From Trifolium pratense (Eukaryota; Streptophyta; Magnoliopsida; Fabales; Fabaceae), in NCBI RefSeq assembly GCF_020283565.1, contig NC_060062.1:51792439-51856438 (forward strand): a stretch of DNA of 64,000 bases, read 5' to 3'. Made by a program: the position numbers and the translations under genes. Below, in pieces: positions 12,585 through 24,078 of the stretch. The notes under the pieces were generated by a model. The model made no database searches. It saw nothing but the letters and a program-made list of their open reading frames with translations, and was not told the origin of the DNA. Numbering within the stretch: position 1 is the first letter of the stretch; each line of letters starts with the position of its first letter.

Positions 12585-12964
12585 AAAATTCTAATATGGA
12601 TCACTTCATTAAGTGGTTCATGTTGGACCAGTCCTGAATAACATTATAATGAATAAGAATTTTACAAAATTCACCGTTGGATTGAAAATTTATATCATAT
12701 AAATCATCCATAGAAAAATTTAGAAAAATTGAAAATCATTTGATATGTTATTGAGACCCATTAAGATTAACAGTTTATTAAATACCGTAATCTTGAAGGG
12801 TCTCAATAACGTATCAAATGATTTTCAATTTTTGTAATTTTTTTTATGGATGATCTATATGATATAAACTTTCAATCTAACGGTAAATTTTGTAAAATTT
12901 GTATTCGATAGATCACTTGTCCACGGTGGACCACTTGTAAAGGTGGTCCACCGTAGCATTAGCC
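12585..12964. mobile_element. foldback MITE, same family as those at 48-57 kb
   Basis: This is a long inverted repeat with arms around 12650-12780 and 12790-12910 that pair through 'acaaaattcaccgttggattgaaa' and 'tcaatctaacggtaaattttgtaaa'. The core carries 'atttgatatgttattgagacc' and its complement. The same core occurs at 48457, 50273, 50770 and 56793. A perfect 12-bp direct repeat, ctctttttgggg, flanks the element (12573-12584 and 12965-12976). It is long for a target duplication but may include one. Non-coding. Confidence 0.6.
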
Positions 12965-13436
12965 CTCTTTTTGGGGCCTCTTATTGGTTTGAAATTGTTT
13001 TAGCCAGTGTTTTAAAAACCGGACCGGTCATCGAATCGGCGAGGGCACTGGGTTACTGGTTCACTGATCGAACCACTGGGTCATTAGTCGAACCGCATGA
13101 CAAACCGGATTTAACCGATGGAATGAACCGGTCTCTATGATAAGACTATATAGTTATTAAACTGGTTGAATCGGATAATTCAATCTTTTAAAAAAGTATA
13201 AAAAATATGAAAATTTGAAAATTTCATAAAAAAAATGCCATAAATTCTATAAAACAAGGACAAATACCACTAATAATAATAAATAAATTTTTATATAAAG
13301 AATGTCATATACAAATAAATTATATTATGTTTATAGGTTTTAAAAGAATAAATAATAATTGTATATCTTACCCAAAAAAAAAATTGTATGTCAAATATAC
13401 TTGATTTTTTTTTATTTTTTATGAAACCAATCAAAC

Positions 13437-13900
13437 TTAATTCATATCATTAACTAATAAATGTTCAATACATAAGGGAATAATCTCAAATCTATGGAAA
13501 CTAGCCCAAACATTGGTCATCCTAGCAAGAGTATGAGCAACCAAATTCGCTTGTCTCCTAACAAACTTAACCTCAAAGTTTACATAAGAAGATTACATAA
13601 GAAGAATAATGTCGTTAACAATTAAACTAAATTCCGAATCGCCCCGTCTTCTTGAATGGATGGCGTCAACCAATAACTTTAAGTCACTTTCAAATTGAAC
13701 TCGCTCAAATCCACGATGGATAACCTCTTTCATAGCATGTAATAATGTCAATGTTTCGCCTTCCACTATGGAATAAAAAGGCCGCTGCCATTGAGTCAAG
13801 CCAGCCACAAAATGCCCATTGGTATCACGAAAGCAAAGACCCATAGAAGTAACACCGGACCCAATTACAAACGGCAGCATCAACATTACATTTTAATCCA
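13437..13900 (-). pseudogene. RNase H-like (RVT_3) fragment inside the hAT element
   Basis: Reading the minus strand from about 13895 gives KCNVDAAV, then after a frameshift GLCFRDTNGHFVAG, EGETLTLLHAMKEVIHRGFERVQFESD, and finally VKFVRRQANLVAHTLAR. These blocks come in the order seen in the plant RNase H-like domain found at the ends of LINE polyproteins and in stand-alone domain proteins. At least one frameshift lies near 13870 and another near 13580, and the start of the domain is missing. The fragment lies wholly inside the hAT boundaries. It was therefore either captured by the element or brought in by an earlier insertion into it. It is not functional. Confidence 0.75.
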
Positions 13901-14230
13901 TCTCACTCCTGGTTTTCTCCCACCGAACCGGCCTAGGATCCTCAACAGGAACAAAGTTATAATACTTGAATTTTTTTATTTGGTTAAAAAGAAAAGTAGT
14001 CTTTTTATAATACTTTGGGCTATTAATTTACCTAGTTTTATTGATCCAAAAACCCAAAATAAAAGTTAATTATAACCCTAAAATTGAAATTTCATTACTC
14101 CTATTACACAACCTACTTGCACAACCGCTCTATCTTCTCTCTTCCTTCATCTGTTAGGCTTTTTCTCTCTTTCTTTGATTCTTTCTCCTCACTATTTAGC
14201 CAGATCTTTGTTCTTTCTTTTCTTTCTTTC

Positions 14231-14446
<216 letters not shown>

Positions 14447-14905
14447 CTTGGAATATTCAAATGGGTTAATAATTTTGAGCGAGCATTTGTTTCTTTTATA
14501 TTGTTATTATTTTTGCCCTGAAATTGTTTCGTTTCAAAACAATTTCATCCGTTTTGCATGTGTTGTTTAATGTAACAAAAAAAAGAAATAAAAAAAATTT
14601 TAAAAAAAATCTGCCTGTAAAGAAATCGGCCCGTTCAAAAAAACCGTCGGTTAGTCGGTTTCCACTGGTTCATTAGCATGCCCGGTCCAACATTCAGACC
14701 AGACCAATTTACCTCCGATTTCCGGTTCGGTCGACCCGGTCCCGAATTTTAAAACACTGGTTTTAGCCTCTACAACGACTTTTTTTTTTTTTGACTAAAC
14801 CCTCTGCAACAACTTGTGGGGGTCTAGTTTAAATTAATCCACTTTATAAACCCCTTTTTCTTTCTTTTCATTAATATGAACCCAAAAAATGTGGTTTTTT
14901 TTATG

Positions 14906-15931
14906 TCACCCACTTTGTGTGTGTATTTTTTGATCTTGATGTGCTTGGCTGGATTTTAATTTTGAGAAAGCCGAACCATTTAGAGTACAAATTGTAACAA
15001 GGATCAATATAGCTGAGCCAGAATAAGTTCCTCCTTTGACTATGTAGCATTCACCATTCAACCATCCTTTCCCATAAAGCTGCTTTCTACTCATGCTTGT
15101 TGCAGCAATCACTACAATTCCAAAGCTAAGCCTGTTTAACATTACCAATATAAGTCTTTATTGAATCTCAAGATTATTAATTACTTCTATATTACAACAT
15201 CTGTCCCACAATTTAAGTCAATTATAAGAAAAAGTTTGTAATTAGTAATTTTAATTTTCCATACTGTTAATAAATCATAATTTTGTAAAATAAGTTATAA
15301 TAATTATTATAAAATCAACAAAATTTACGATGTTTGCTCGTGCGTTGTTGTTGACTATATAGTGACTTATATTGTGAAAACGATAGAATATAATATAAAA
15401 GACAATTGTTTTGTGGGATTAAAAATTAACTAAATCATGTTATCCCCGTGAACATAACTAAGTTGGTATGAACATTGTAATATGCACGAATTTGTATTTG
15501 AACTTGAGATTCTTCGTTTATTTATTCTATGGGTGAAATTTTGGTCACTAAATTACTTGAGAAAAAAAAAAAAAAACCTGAACTATATATCATGTTATTT
15601 ACTTCTTTTTTGTTCCTTTTTTTTCTTTCTAGCTATGTGTTCTCACTTCAACTTACTAAAAACAACATGAAAATTATGATCAAGCATGAGCTAATAAAAG
15701 CTTAATCTATTTCGTTTAATTTAAAATTGCTAAATTTAAAGTAACAATTAGCAAAATATATGCAAAAAAGATTGTTATGTCATACCAAGATATGAAAAAC
15801 AGAACCTTTACTAATACATAATTCCCAATGATATGTGCAAAAAATAGACTAACCAATGTTGCAATACTCAATCCAAATGCTTGGCTTGCTGGCAAATAAC
15901 ATAGTTTTCCATTCCATTTAAGATCTTCCTC
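14906..15931 (-). pseudogene. partial DUF1218-family membrane protein gene
   Basis: Two minus-strand exons are recognisable. The first (about 15931 down to 15823) follows an acceptor tttattttgtag at 15932-15943. It encodes EEDLKWNGKLCYLPASQAFG, then LSIATLVSLFFAHIIGN, a hydrophobic segment typical of DUF1218 proteins. The second (about 15147 down to 14906) follows an acceptor gttaaacag. It encodes FGIVVIAATSMSRKQLYGKG, WLNGECYIVKGG and another hydrophobic stretch, then a stop. DUF1218 proteins are small four-helix membrane proteins of unknown or cell-wall-related role, with an N-terminal signal or first helix. That first exon was not found upstream, where repeat sequence begins at about 16016. 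The gene therefore appears 5'-truncated by rearrangement, although a distant exon cannot be excluded. Confidence 0.55.
15444..15588 (+). mobile_element. tRNA-derived SINE inside the DUF1218 intron
   Basis: It starts ccccgtgaacataactaagttggt (A-box region), contains a degenerate B-box region, and ends 'gtcactaaattacttgag' plus a 15-A run. The flanks are a perfect 10-bp duplication, atcatgttat (15434-15443 and 15589-15598). It belongs to the same family as the SINE at 55760. Confidence 0.65.
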
Positions 15932-16015
15932 CTACAAAATAAACAAAGCATTTGAAATAATTTAAAAAATGAAAAAATTAAATATAATTATTCATTCTCA
16001 TTAATAACATAAAAA

Positions 16016-16935
16016 AAACAGATGTTGTTTAAAAGACCATATTGCCCTAACACACCTGACAGTTTTGCTGTATAAAACACATCTGCTATATTTGTTTGCA
16101 GAAGAAATTATAAAACTCCTTTTTACTTTACCTTCTTTCTTCCTTTCTTATTCTTCAACAATCTCATTTCATATAAAGAAAAAAAGCTCTCTCTGTTGAA
16201 GAACCCAAAGAAGAAAGGGTAACATGCATCTTCTTCTCTTGAACATCTTCTTCTTCTCTTGTACCTTTCTTTCGTTTTAGATTAAAAAAATAACCATATT
16301 TTTCTTTAACAGGAAACACTACTATCAGATCTAGAGAAAAAAGGTTACTTTCTACATCCATTCATGCAAATTTTTTATCATAGTACAACCTATGTTTGTG
16401 TTTCCAGTTTATGATTAGTAATGTTTTTGTTGCTTTAGATCTGCTTAATATATTTAGTTAGCTAAAGAAACTATTATTTTTCCTGACTCTGTGTTTGCTA
16501 TCAACCTATTTATCTCATATTCTGTTTTTTTTTTTTCCTTCTAAATTATTTTTTGTGTTTAATATTTCTACTTTTTATGTTTATCTAACTATCTAAAAAA
16601 AACTATTTTACGCATAAAAAAAAACTATTTTACAAGTTTATGTGATATTTTGTTAATTTTTTTTTTTTGTCAAATTATTGTTGGTTTACTTTTTTTACTT
16701 TTTTAGTATATCAAACTATTTTACAAGTTTATCTCATATTCTGTTTTTTTTTTATCAAACTATTTTTTGTTTAAATATTTTAGTATTTCTATTTTCTGAG
16801 TTTATCTCACTAGTATTTTACAAGTTTATCTCCCACCATGGATAAGTTAAAAAGATTATTTTTGTAGCCATTGGATAATGAAGCTCCATGATTCTTATCT
16901 TATATTAGCAACACTGAATATTTTTTAGTTCATTT
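16016..16935. repeat. direct duplication unit 1 (with T-rich minisatellite)
   Basis: This aligns closely with 17305-18610. Both contain 'cctgacagttttgctgtataaaacac', a CTT-rich leader-like block, 'gctctctctgttgaagaaccc', and then a series of T-rich repeats built on 'caaactattttacaagtttatctcatatt'. The first block resembles a promoter plus 5' leader (tataaaaca box), but no protein follows it. Confidence 0.75.
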
Positions 16936-17304
16936 TCACTTTCTCTATCCTCCGTTTGTAAGAAAAAGAAAATATATCATTGAAGATCTTGGTCTTTCTT
17001 TCTCCCCCAACAAGCAGATTTGCATTAATTAGTGACAAAATGTAAGTGGCATCAATGTGCTTGTTTGGATAACATTGTCACTTTCAATGACAAAACAATA
17101 TAACAAAAGGTGTAATTTTTTATGAGAAGGTCTTGGGTGATAAAAAAGATTTAGTCTCTTGACTTAGATTTAGTCTCACACATGTATTTTTTAGTCTAAT
17201 GACTTAGAAATTTAATGTGAATAAGTAGTGTGCAAGACTAGAAACTCAACTACTGCATATAATTATAATATGATATCTCTGATCATGTCTATTATTCTTT
17301 TCCA

Positions 17305-18610
17305 TTAATAATATAAGAAAAACAGATGTTGTTTAATAGAACATATTACCCTAACACACACCTGACAGTTTTGCTGTATAAAACACCTCTGCTATATTTG
17401 TTTGCAGAAGAAATTATAAAACTCTTTTATACTTTCTCTTCCTTCTTCCTTTCTTATTCTTCAACAATCTCATTTCATATAAAGAAAAAAAGCTCTCTCT
17501 GTTGAAGAACCCAAAGAAGAAAGGGTAACATGCATCTTCTTCTCTTGAACATCTTCTTCTTCTCTTGTACCTTTCTTTCATTTTAGATTAAAAAAATAAC
17601 CATCCTTTTTCTTTTACAGGAAACACTGCTATCAGATCTAGAGAAAAAAGGTTACTTTTTACATCCATTCATGCAAATTTTTTATCATAGTACAACCTAT
17701 GTTTGTGTTTCACGTTTATGATCAATAATGTTTGTGTTGCTTTGGATCTGCTTAACATTTATTTAGCTAAATAAACTGTTATTTTTCCCATACTGACTCT
17801 GTGTTTGCTATCTACATATTTATCTCATATTCTGTTTTTTTTTTTTCCTTCTAAATTATTTTTTGTGTTTAATATTTCTACTTTTTGTGTTTATCTAACT
17901 ATTTTACGCATAAAAAAAACTATTTTACAAGTTTATGTGATATTTTGTTAATTTTTTTTTTTGTCAAATTATTGTTGGTTTACTTTTTTTACTTTTTAGT
18001 TTATCAAACTATTTTACAAGTTTATCTCATATTAATTTTTTTTTTTTATCAAACTATTTTTTGTTTAAATATTTTACTATTTCTATTTTCTGAGTTTATC
18101 AAAAACTAGTATTTAATATCAAAAAAAAAAAAATCTAACTAGTATTTTACAAGTTTATCTCATATTTTGTTAATTTCTTTTTTTTCAAACTATTCTTGGT
18201 TTACATTTTTACTATTTCTACTTTTTGAGTTTATCTAACTATTTTACATGTTTATCTCATATTTTGTTAATTTCTTTTTTATCAAACAGGTTATTTTAAA
18301 CATTGGAGAATTAACATCCTTACCATTACATGTGCAACTTCATAAAATGTACAATTAGTTTCTACTCTATGCAAAGAAAACAGCTCATTATTAGAAAAAT
18401 ATAATCATTTCTTTTGGTTACTTTAACTACTATAGTTATAATCAAGGCTCAGTCTAGGGTGGGAAAGCATAATAGGTCTCCACCATGGATAAGTTAAAAA
18501 GATTATTTTTGTAGCCATTGGATAATGAAGCTCCATGATTCTTATCATACATTAGCAACACTGAATATTTTTTAGTTCATTTTCAGTTTCTCTATCCTCC
18601 GTTTTTCAGA
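17305..18610. repeat. direct duplication unit 2 (with expanded T-rich minisatellite)
   Basis: This is the second copy of 16016-16935, with more copies of the ~90-100-bp T-rich unit (tcaaactattttacaagtttatctcatatt...ttgtcaaattattcttggttta). Another array of the same unit lies at 19020-19370. No supported coding. Confidence 0.75.
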
Positions 18611-18695
18611 AAAAGAAAAAATATATCATTGAAGATATGATTTGGTTGATCCAAAATAATAATTTTGAGAATGATCTTAATCTCACAGTGAGAAA

Positions 18696-18929
18696 ATGAA
18701 AAATTCTATCAAGAAATTTGGAAAAGGACATGTTCATAAGCGTCTTGGTACTGTCTTGGTAGTTTGCAAATTCTTGAGTTGCTTATTGTTGTTTGCAAAA
18801 CACCCATTTAAGCAAATTCAAAATACATTTTATAAAAAATTGAAATCTGCAATTTTAACTATTTTAACTCAAAGTTTGCCTAAAAATTATTCTGTTGTTG
18901 CAGTTGCAGCAACAAGGAAGAATGGGTGA
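18696..18929 (+). CDS. unrecognised small open frame (77 codons)
   Basis: I do not recognise this protein. It is lysine-rich at the start (MKNSIKKFGKGHVHKR), has a hydrophobic middle, and ends VVAVAATRKNG. It lies between two T-rich repeat arrays with no neighbouring exons. No splice sites or promoter make it convincing. It may be a chance frame or a fragment of a lost gene. Confidence 0.12.
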   Translation: MKNSIKKFGKGHVHKRLGTVLVVCKFLSCLLLFAKHPFKQIQNTFYKKLKSAILTILTQSLPKNYSVVAVAATRKNG

Positions 18930-19019
18930 AAGAGGAGAGAGAAGAAAAATTGATAAGGTGTGGACAAGTGTATGGTGCACCCATGTTAGAAGGCGCCTAT
19001 AATCAAACTTTACTCTGCT

Positions 19020-19375
19020 ATCTCTGTGTTTGGTATCAAACTATTTATCTAATACTCTGTTTTGTTTTGTGTTTATCTAACTATTTTACTTGTGCATAAA
19101 AAAAAATAAAAAAAACTATTTTACAAGTTTATCTCATATTTTTTTATTTTTTTTTTGTCAAATTATTGTTGGTTTACTTTTTTTTTACTATTTCTATTTT
19201 TTTTTGTTTATCAAACTATTTTACAAGTTTATCTCATATTCTAGTTTTTTTTTTTGTCAAATTATTCTTGGTTTAAATTATTTACTATTTCTACTTTTTG
19301 AGTTTTATCAAACTATTTTACAAGTTTATCTCATATTTTGTTAATATTTTTTGTCAAATTATTCTTGATTTACAA
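19020..19375. repeat. third array of the T-rich repeat
   Basis: Three to four copies of the 'aaactattttacaagtttatctcatatt...ttgtcaaattatt.ttggttta' unit seen at 16.5 and 17.9 kb. Non-coding. Confidence 0.7.
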
Positions 19376-19691
19376 CAAAAAAAACAATTCATAACCATAC
19401 TGAGAGAGAGACAAGCATGATAGAAATTTTAAAGAAAAAATAATTCATAACCAAAATAAATTGTTTAAGAACTTCTCTATTACTTGTCCTTCATCAACTT
19501 TTTTCAAAATTTTTTGTCTTCATTCATTACTTTTTTTACAAAAAAATGTAGATGCAAGATAAAAAGATGAATAAAATCCAATATGGGGATGACAAAGAAA
19601 GAAAAAAAGTTTTAGTAAAAAAAAAAAGAGTAATGAATAATAGAATCGGCTAATAAAACTGATTGGTTAGAGAGAGGAGAGAGAAGAAAAA

Positions 19692-19878
19692 AGTCTGCAA
19701 CAACTGTGGATATTGCCGTCATAATCCATCCTTCATAGCTTTTCTTATGTTCCTCTGGCCACAACTAAGGTGCATCAGGGAAGTAGCCCCAAGCCATTGT
19801 CACAGGATGAAGATGCAAGTTTCTCCCCATGTTTTCATTTTTCAAACCACTTCTTTTGAATAATGACGGAGTACTTAG
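19692..19878 (-). pseudogene. FAO exon-3 fragment, minus strand
   Basis: Close match to bases 30495-30681 of the intact FAO gene. It covers the codons around ELWPEEHKKSYEGG and the preceding [11 protein letters not shown] region. It ends abruptly at 'ggagtacttag' where plus-strand LINE sequence begins. At least one stop-creating change is visible relative to the gene. It is oriented away from the adjacent plus-strand fragment. Confidence 0.8.
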
Positions 19879-20178
19879 GAATAAATAGCCGCACTCATTC
19901 TATTCAAAAATATTTAGGCTTTCCTATGTTATATGGTAGGCTTCAAAGAAGAGATTTTTCTTTTTTGGAAGAGAAAATTATTAAGAGCCTTGCTAGCTGT
20001 CAGCACAAGTTGCTTAATAAGGCTGGTCGAATGACTTTGCTTAAATCCGTATTAAACTATATTCCTAATTACTACATGCAAGTAATGTGGCTACCCCAAA
20101 CCACTTGTGACTTTATTGATAAAATAACCCGCAACTTCTTGTAGAAAGGTTTGTCTAATAAGGGCCTTCACTTAGTTG
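19875..20178 (+). pseudogene. LINE (L1-like) reverse transcriptase fragment
   Basis: It encodes YLGFPMLYGRLQRRDFSFLE, then HKLLNKAGRMTLLKSVLN and MQVMWLPQTTCDFIDKITRNFL, then a stop where related copies have W. This is the region just after the RT core of plant L1-type ORF2. It forms the outer part of the left arm of the inverted repeat and runs directly into an FAO fragment at 20179. Confidence 0.85.
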
Positions 20179-20997
20179 GTAGCCTGTGGCGCACTAAGTA
20201 CTCCGCCGTTACTCGAAAGAAGTGGTTTGAAAAATAAAAACATAGGGAGAAACTTGCATCTTTATCCCGTGACAATGACTTCGGGCTACTTCCCTGTTGA
20301 ACCTGAGTTGTGGCCAGAGGAGCATAAGAAAAGCTATGAAGGAGGGATTATGACGGCAATGTCCACAGTTGCTACAGACTTTAACAAATCTGGATATGGT
20401 GCCGTGATCCAAACACCTTGATCGCATCCAGGCTTATTCTCGATTCTAATGCCGTGGAATTCTGGAACAAATATAAAAGATCGAATGCACAAGTTTTCAA
20501 GGACAGCTCATGTGTTTGCTCTGGCAAGGGATCAAGCATCGAGAACTGTGGTGGATACACAAACCGGTATAAGTTATCAAATGAAAGATGTAGACAAAGA
20601 TAACTTAAGCAAAGGAATTGAGAAGGTGCTTAGAATAATGGCAGCAGCCGGAGCCGAAGAAATTGGGACGCATAATAATAAGGGAAGGAGCTTAAAGGTT
20701 AAGGAAGTGAGCTATCATGAATTTGAGAAATTTGTTAATGAAGAAAGCTCAATGTCATTTACTGACCTTTCGACACCAGTATGCTCCGCACATCAGATGA
20801 GAAGCTGTCGTATGGGTAATAACCCAAAGGAATCGGTTTTGAACCAAATGGGAGAAACATGGGAAGTTGAGGGTCTTTATCTTGCAGATTCAAGTGTTTT
20901 TCCCACAGCTTTGGGTGTGAATCCGATGGTCACAATTCAGGCTATTGCATATTGCACGGCGCAACATGTTCTTGAAGTTCTCAAAAGGAAAAGATGA
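20179..20997 (+). pseudogene. FAO exon-3 fragment, plus strand (left arm)
   Basis: It corresponds to FAO codons from [12 protein letters not shown] to the C-terminal LKRKR stop, that is bases 29877-30693 of the gene, without the rest of the protein. It includes the GMC C-terminal block (LYLADSSVFPTALGVNPMVT) and the AHQM.SCRMG segment. There is a premature TGA at 20419-20421 and a near-start divergence (an ERSGLKN frame ending early). It keeps about 200 bases of 3' flank that the intact gene does not share. It cannot make an oxidase because the FAD-binding half is absent. Confidence 0.9.
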
Positions 20998-21214
20998 AGA
21001 GGAGAGCACTCAAGTTGTAATGATTTTAAGGGAGATGTTACACAATTAAGAGTATCAGCTAACTGAATAAGTCTAGTTCACACATCATTGGAAATATTTC
21101 TATTATTGTTATGGTTGTTAGATAATCAGTGGTTGGAAATTCATCGAAGAGAGCTCAAACGTACATAATGGATTGGCTCGAACGTATGTATATTTGAGCT
21201 CAATCTTGAGAATT

Positions 21215-21428
21215 TCTCAACATTCACCACTTGATTGGCCAGAATACCACTCCTAGACCAGTTTGTATACCAGAAGGGGTTATTACCATTACCCAGAAAA
21301 AATTGATATCCTTCTTTGAGTGCCAATAAAGCTTTCATAATAGCATTCCAAGTGACTGTACCTGGTTTTTTGGTTATGTTAAGCAGGACATCTTCTTTAA
21401 GATACTTGTGTTTGATAATTCGCACCAT
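21215..21428 (-). pseudogene. LINE ORF2 downstream fragment in the spacer
   Basis: The minus strand reads IIKHKYLKEDVLLNITKKPG, TVTWNAIMKALLALKEGYQF and LGNGNNPFWYTNWS. This is the post-RT region before the zinc-binding domain in plant L1-like ORF2. It is what would be expected to follow the LINE RT piece at 22659-23565 on the same strand. The FAO segment therefore seems to sit within a LINE copy. Confidence 0.75.
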
Positions 21429-21839
21429 GCATACAGAGCATCTGTTGTGTGTCTATTATACACTTATACTATAGTGTTATACTATCTCTTATTTGACATG
21501 ATTACATAGAGAAAAAATAAAGACCACCAACATATCACAAAATTAACAATGAAAGAAACATGTCATAGTTGAAGAATCAACAATGACAGTATACAACTAG
21601 CAAGTACATGTCCGCATTTAGAAATCCTCTAGATTGAGCTCAAATATACATACGTTTGAGCCAATCTATTATGTACGTTAGAGCTCTCTCCGATGAATTT
21701 CCAAACACTGATTATCTAACAACCATAACAATAATAGAAATATTTCCAATGATATGTGAACTAGACTAATTCAGTTAGCTGATACTCTTAATTGTGTAAC
21801 ATCTCCCTTAAAATCATTACAACTTGAGTGCTCTCCTCT

Positions 21840-22658
21840 TCATCTTTTCCTTTTGAGAACTCCAAGAACATGTTGCGCCGTGCAATATGCAATAGCCTGA
21901 ATTGTGACCATCGGATTCACACCCAATGCTGTGGGAAAAACACTTGAATCTGCAAGATAAAGACCCTCAACTTCCCATGTTTCTCCCATTTGGTTCACAA
22001 CCGATTCCTTTGGGTTATTACCCATACGACAGCTTCCCATCTGATGTGCGGAGCATACTGGTGTCGAAAGGTCAGTAAATGACATTGAGCTTTCTTCATT
22101 AACAAATTTCTCAAATTCATGATAGCTCACTTCCTTAACCTTTAAGCTCCTTCCCTTATTATTATGCGTCCCAATTTCTTCGGCTCCGGCTGCTGCCATT
22201 ATTCTAAGCACCTTCTCAATTCCTTTGCTTAAGTTATCTTTGTCTACATCTTTCATTTGATAACTTATACGGTTAGGTGAATCCAACACAGTTCCCGATC
22301 CTTGATCCCTTGCCAGAGCAAACACATGAGTTGTCCTCGAAAACTTGTGCATTCGATCTTTTATATATGTTCCAGAATTCCACGGCATTAGAATCGAGAA
22401 TAAGCCTGGATGCAATGAAGGTGTTTGGATCACCGCACCATATCCAGATTTGTTAAAGTCTGTAGCAACTGTGGACATTGCCGTCATAATCCCTCCTTCA
22501 TAGCTTTTCTTATGCTCCTCTGGCCACAACTCAGGTGCAACAGGGAAGTAGCCCTAAGTCATTGTCACGGGATAAAGATAAAAGTTTCTCCCTATGTTTT
22601 TATTTTTCAAACCACTTCTTTCGAGTAACGGCGGAGTACTTAGTGCACCACAGGCTAC
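21840..22658 (-). pseudogene. FAO exon-3 fragment, minus strand (right arm)
   Basis: This is the mirror copy of 20179-20997. The frame is open for 229 codons up to 22529 but has an in-frame TAG near 22556 and a shifted start region. It retains the GMC C-terminal motifs and differs from the intact gene by scattered substitutions. It joins minus-strand LINE sequence at 22659, at the same junction as the left arm, so the two arms arose by duplication of one chimera. Confidence 0.9.
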
Positions 22659-23565
22659 CAACTAAGTGAATGCCCTTATTAGACAAACCTTTCCACAAGA
22701 AGTTGCAGGTCATTTTATCAATAAAGTCACAAGTGGTTTGGGGTAGCCACATTACTTGCATGTAGTAATTAGGAATAGAGTTTAATACGAATTTAACCAA
22801 AGTCATTCGACCAGCCTTATTAAGCAACTTGTGCTGCTAGCTAGCAAGGCTCTTACTAATTTTCTCTTCCAAAAAAGAAAAATCTCTTCTTTGAAGCCTA
22901 CCATATAATATAGGAAAGCCTAGATATTTTTCAATAGAATGATTGCGGCTAATACATTTACTAGCAACAATGGAGGATATTTTTCCTCTCTGAGTATTGG
23001 AGGAGAAGAAAACCTTGGATTTGTAGCGTTAACCTTCAATCCAGAATATTTAGCAAATTGCTTAAGCGTAGAATCAATATTCAAAGCTTGGGACTTAGTT
23101 GCTTTAGCAAAGAGAAGAACATCATCAGTAAAGAAAAGATGCGAGAGAGGATGACCATTCCTAGAGAGTCTCACAAGTTTCCAAAGCCCGTCATCAATAT
23201 TCTTTATAATGTGTTGTGACAAGAATTCCATACACAACACAAAGAGATAAGGGGATAAAGGGTATCCTTACTGTATGCCTCGAGTGGGAGAAAAATTAGG
23301 TAGGGGACGCCCATTCCACATAATAGTTAAGAAGAACTAGTGACACAAAACATAATTAGCTTGATAGACACCGGGGGAAAGCCATTTTTAATTAAACATG
23401 ACTAAAGGAAATCCCAGCTAACATTGTCATAATCTTTCTCAAGGTCAATTTTGAAAACCATGTCCCCTTTCTTCCTCTTGGATTTCCGCATAGAGTGAAT
23501 AACTTCCTAGACGATAATGGCATTATCAGTGGTCCCTCTCCTAGAGAGGAAAATACTTTGGTTTT
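22659..23565 (-). pseudogene. LINE (L1-like) reverse transcriptase, degenerate
   Basis: On the minus strand the order is: SRRGTTDNAIIV, GDMVFKIDLEKDYDNVSWDF, the LCMEFLSQHI region, the catalytic box as FTDDVLLFA (usually FADD), LKVNATNP, YLGFP, LNKAGRMTL. This is the palm to thumb of a plant L1-like RT. Several stops and frameshifts are present. It abuts Athila gag on the opposite strand at about 23566 without an intervening LTR. Confidence 0.85.
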
Positions 23566-23566
23566 G

Positions 23567-24078
23567 AACAGGGTGAGTTAGAGTCTCTATATGAAGCCTA
23601 CGAGCATTTCAAATTATTAATGAGGAAATGTTTGAATCACTCTCTAGAAAGCATGGAACAAATGCAGATATTTATCAAAGGTCTGAGAATGCAATCCAGA
23701 ATGCTTATAGATGCCTCAGCTAGAGGTACAAATAGAAATAAAAATGAGGATGAAGTCAGACAACTGGTGGAGAACATGTGCATGAATGAGTATCGTTCCA
23801 AAAGCGACAAGAAGAGAGGTGTGATCGCAATTGACACAAACACAGCTCTACTAGCCCAGATCGAGATATTAAACAAAAATTTACCTGCAAAGTCTTTAGC
23901 AGAGGCGAATGCTAGTAAGTTTCAAGAAGTCATATGTGATTTTTGCCACGGGCCACACGCTAATGGAATGTGTTCACCCAAAGCTGAAGAAGTTAATTAT
24001 GCCGGAGGATATCAGAAAAATAACCCTTATTCCAACAGATATAACCCAGGTTGGAAAGATCACCCTGATCTGCAGTAG
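23567..24078 (+). pseudogene. Athila-like gag C-terminal part
   Basis: It begins mid-protein (ELESLYEAYEHFKLLMRK), aligned with the GESLGEAYKRYKKLL segment of the first element's gag. It continues through MEQMQIFIKGL to a knuckle-like CDFCHGPHANGMC (CX2CX3HX4C), then ends at a stop after KDHPDLQ. The N-terminal half of gag and its LTR and PBS are missing because the element is cut at the LINE junction. Confidence 0.8.

Larger units (their letters stand above)
19884..22952. repeat. large inverted repeat (about 1.32-kb arms, 424-bp spacer)
   Basis: The left arm, about 19884-21206, and the right arm, about 21631-22952, are reverse complements with modest divergence. Each reads, from outside in: LINE RT fragment, FAO exon-3 fragment to the stop codon, a shared 3' flank, then a palindromic 'gagctcaaa.gtac...attgagctc' segment. 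The spacer (21207-21630) contains a separate minus-strand LINE piece. An RNA crossing both arms could fold into a long hairpin. Confidence 0.9.

Noticed and set aside
20209..20665. Open frames opposite the FAO exon-3 copies (for example 30462-30665, 22425-22628)
   Set aside because: They are antisense shadows of the FAO coding sequence with no independent support.
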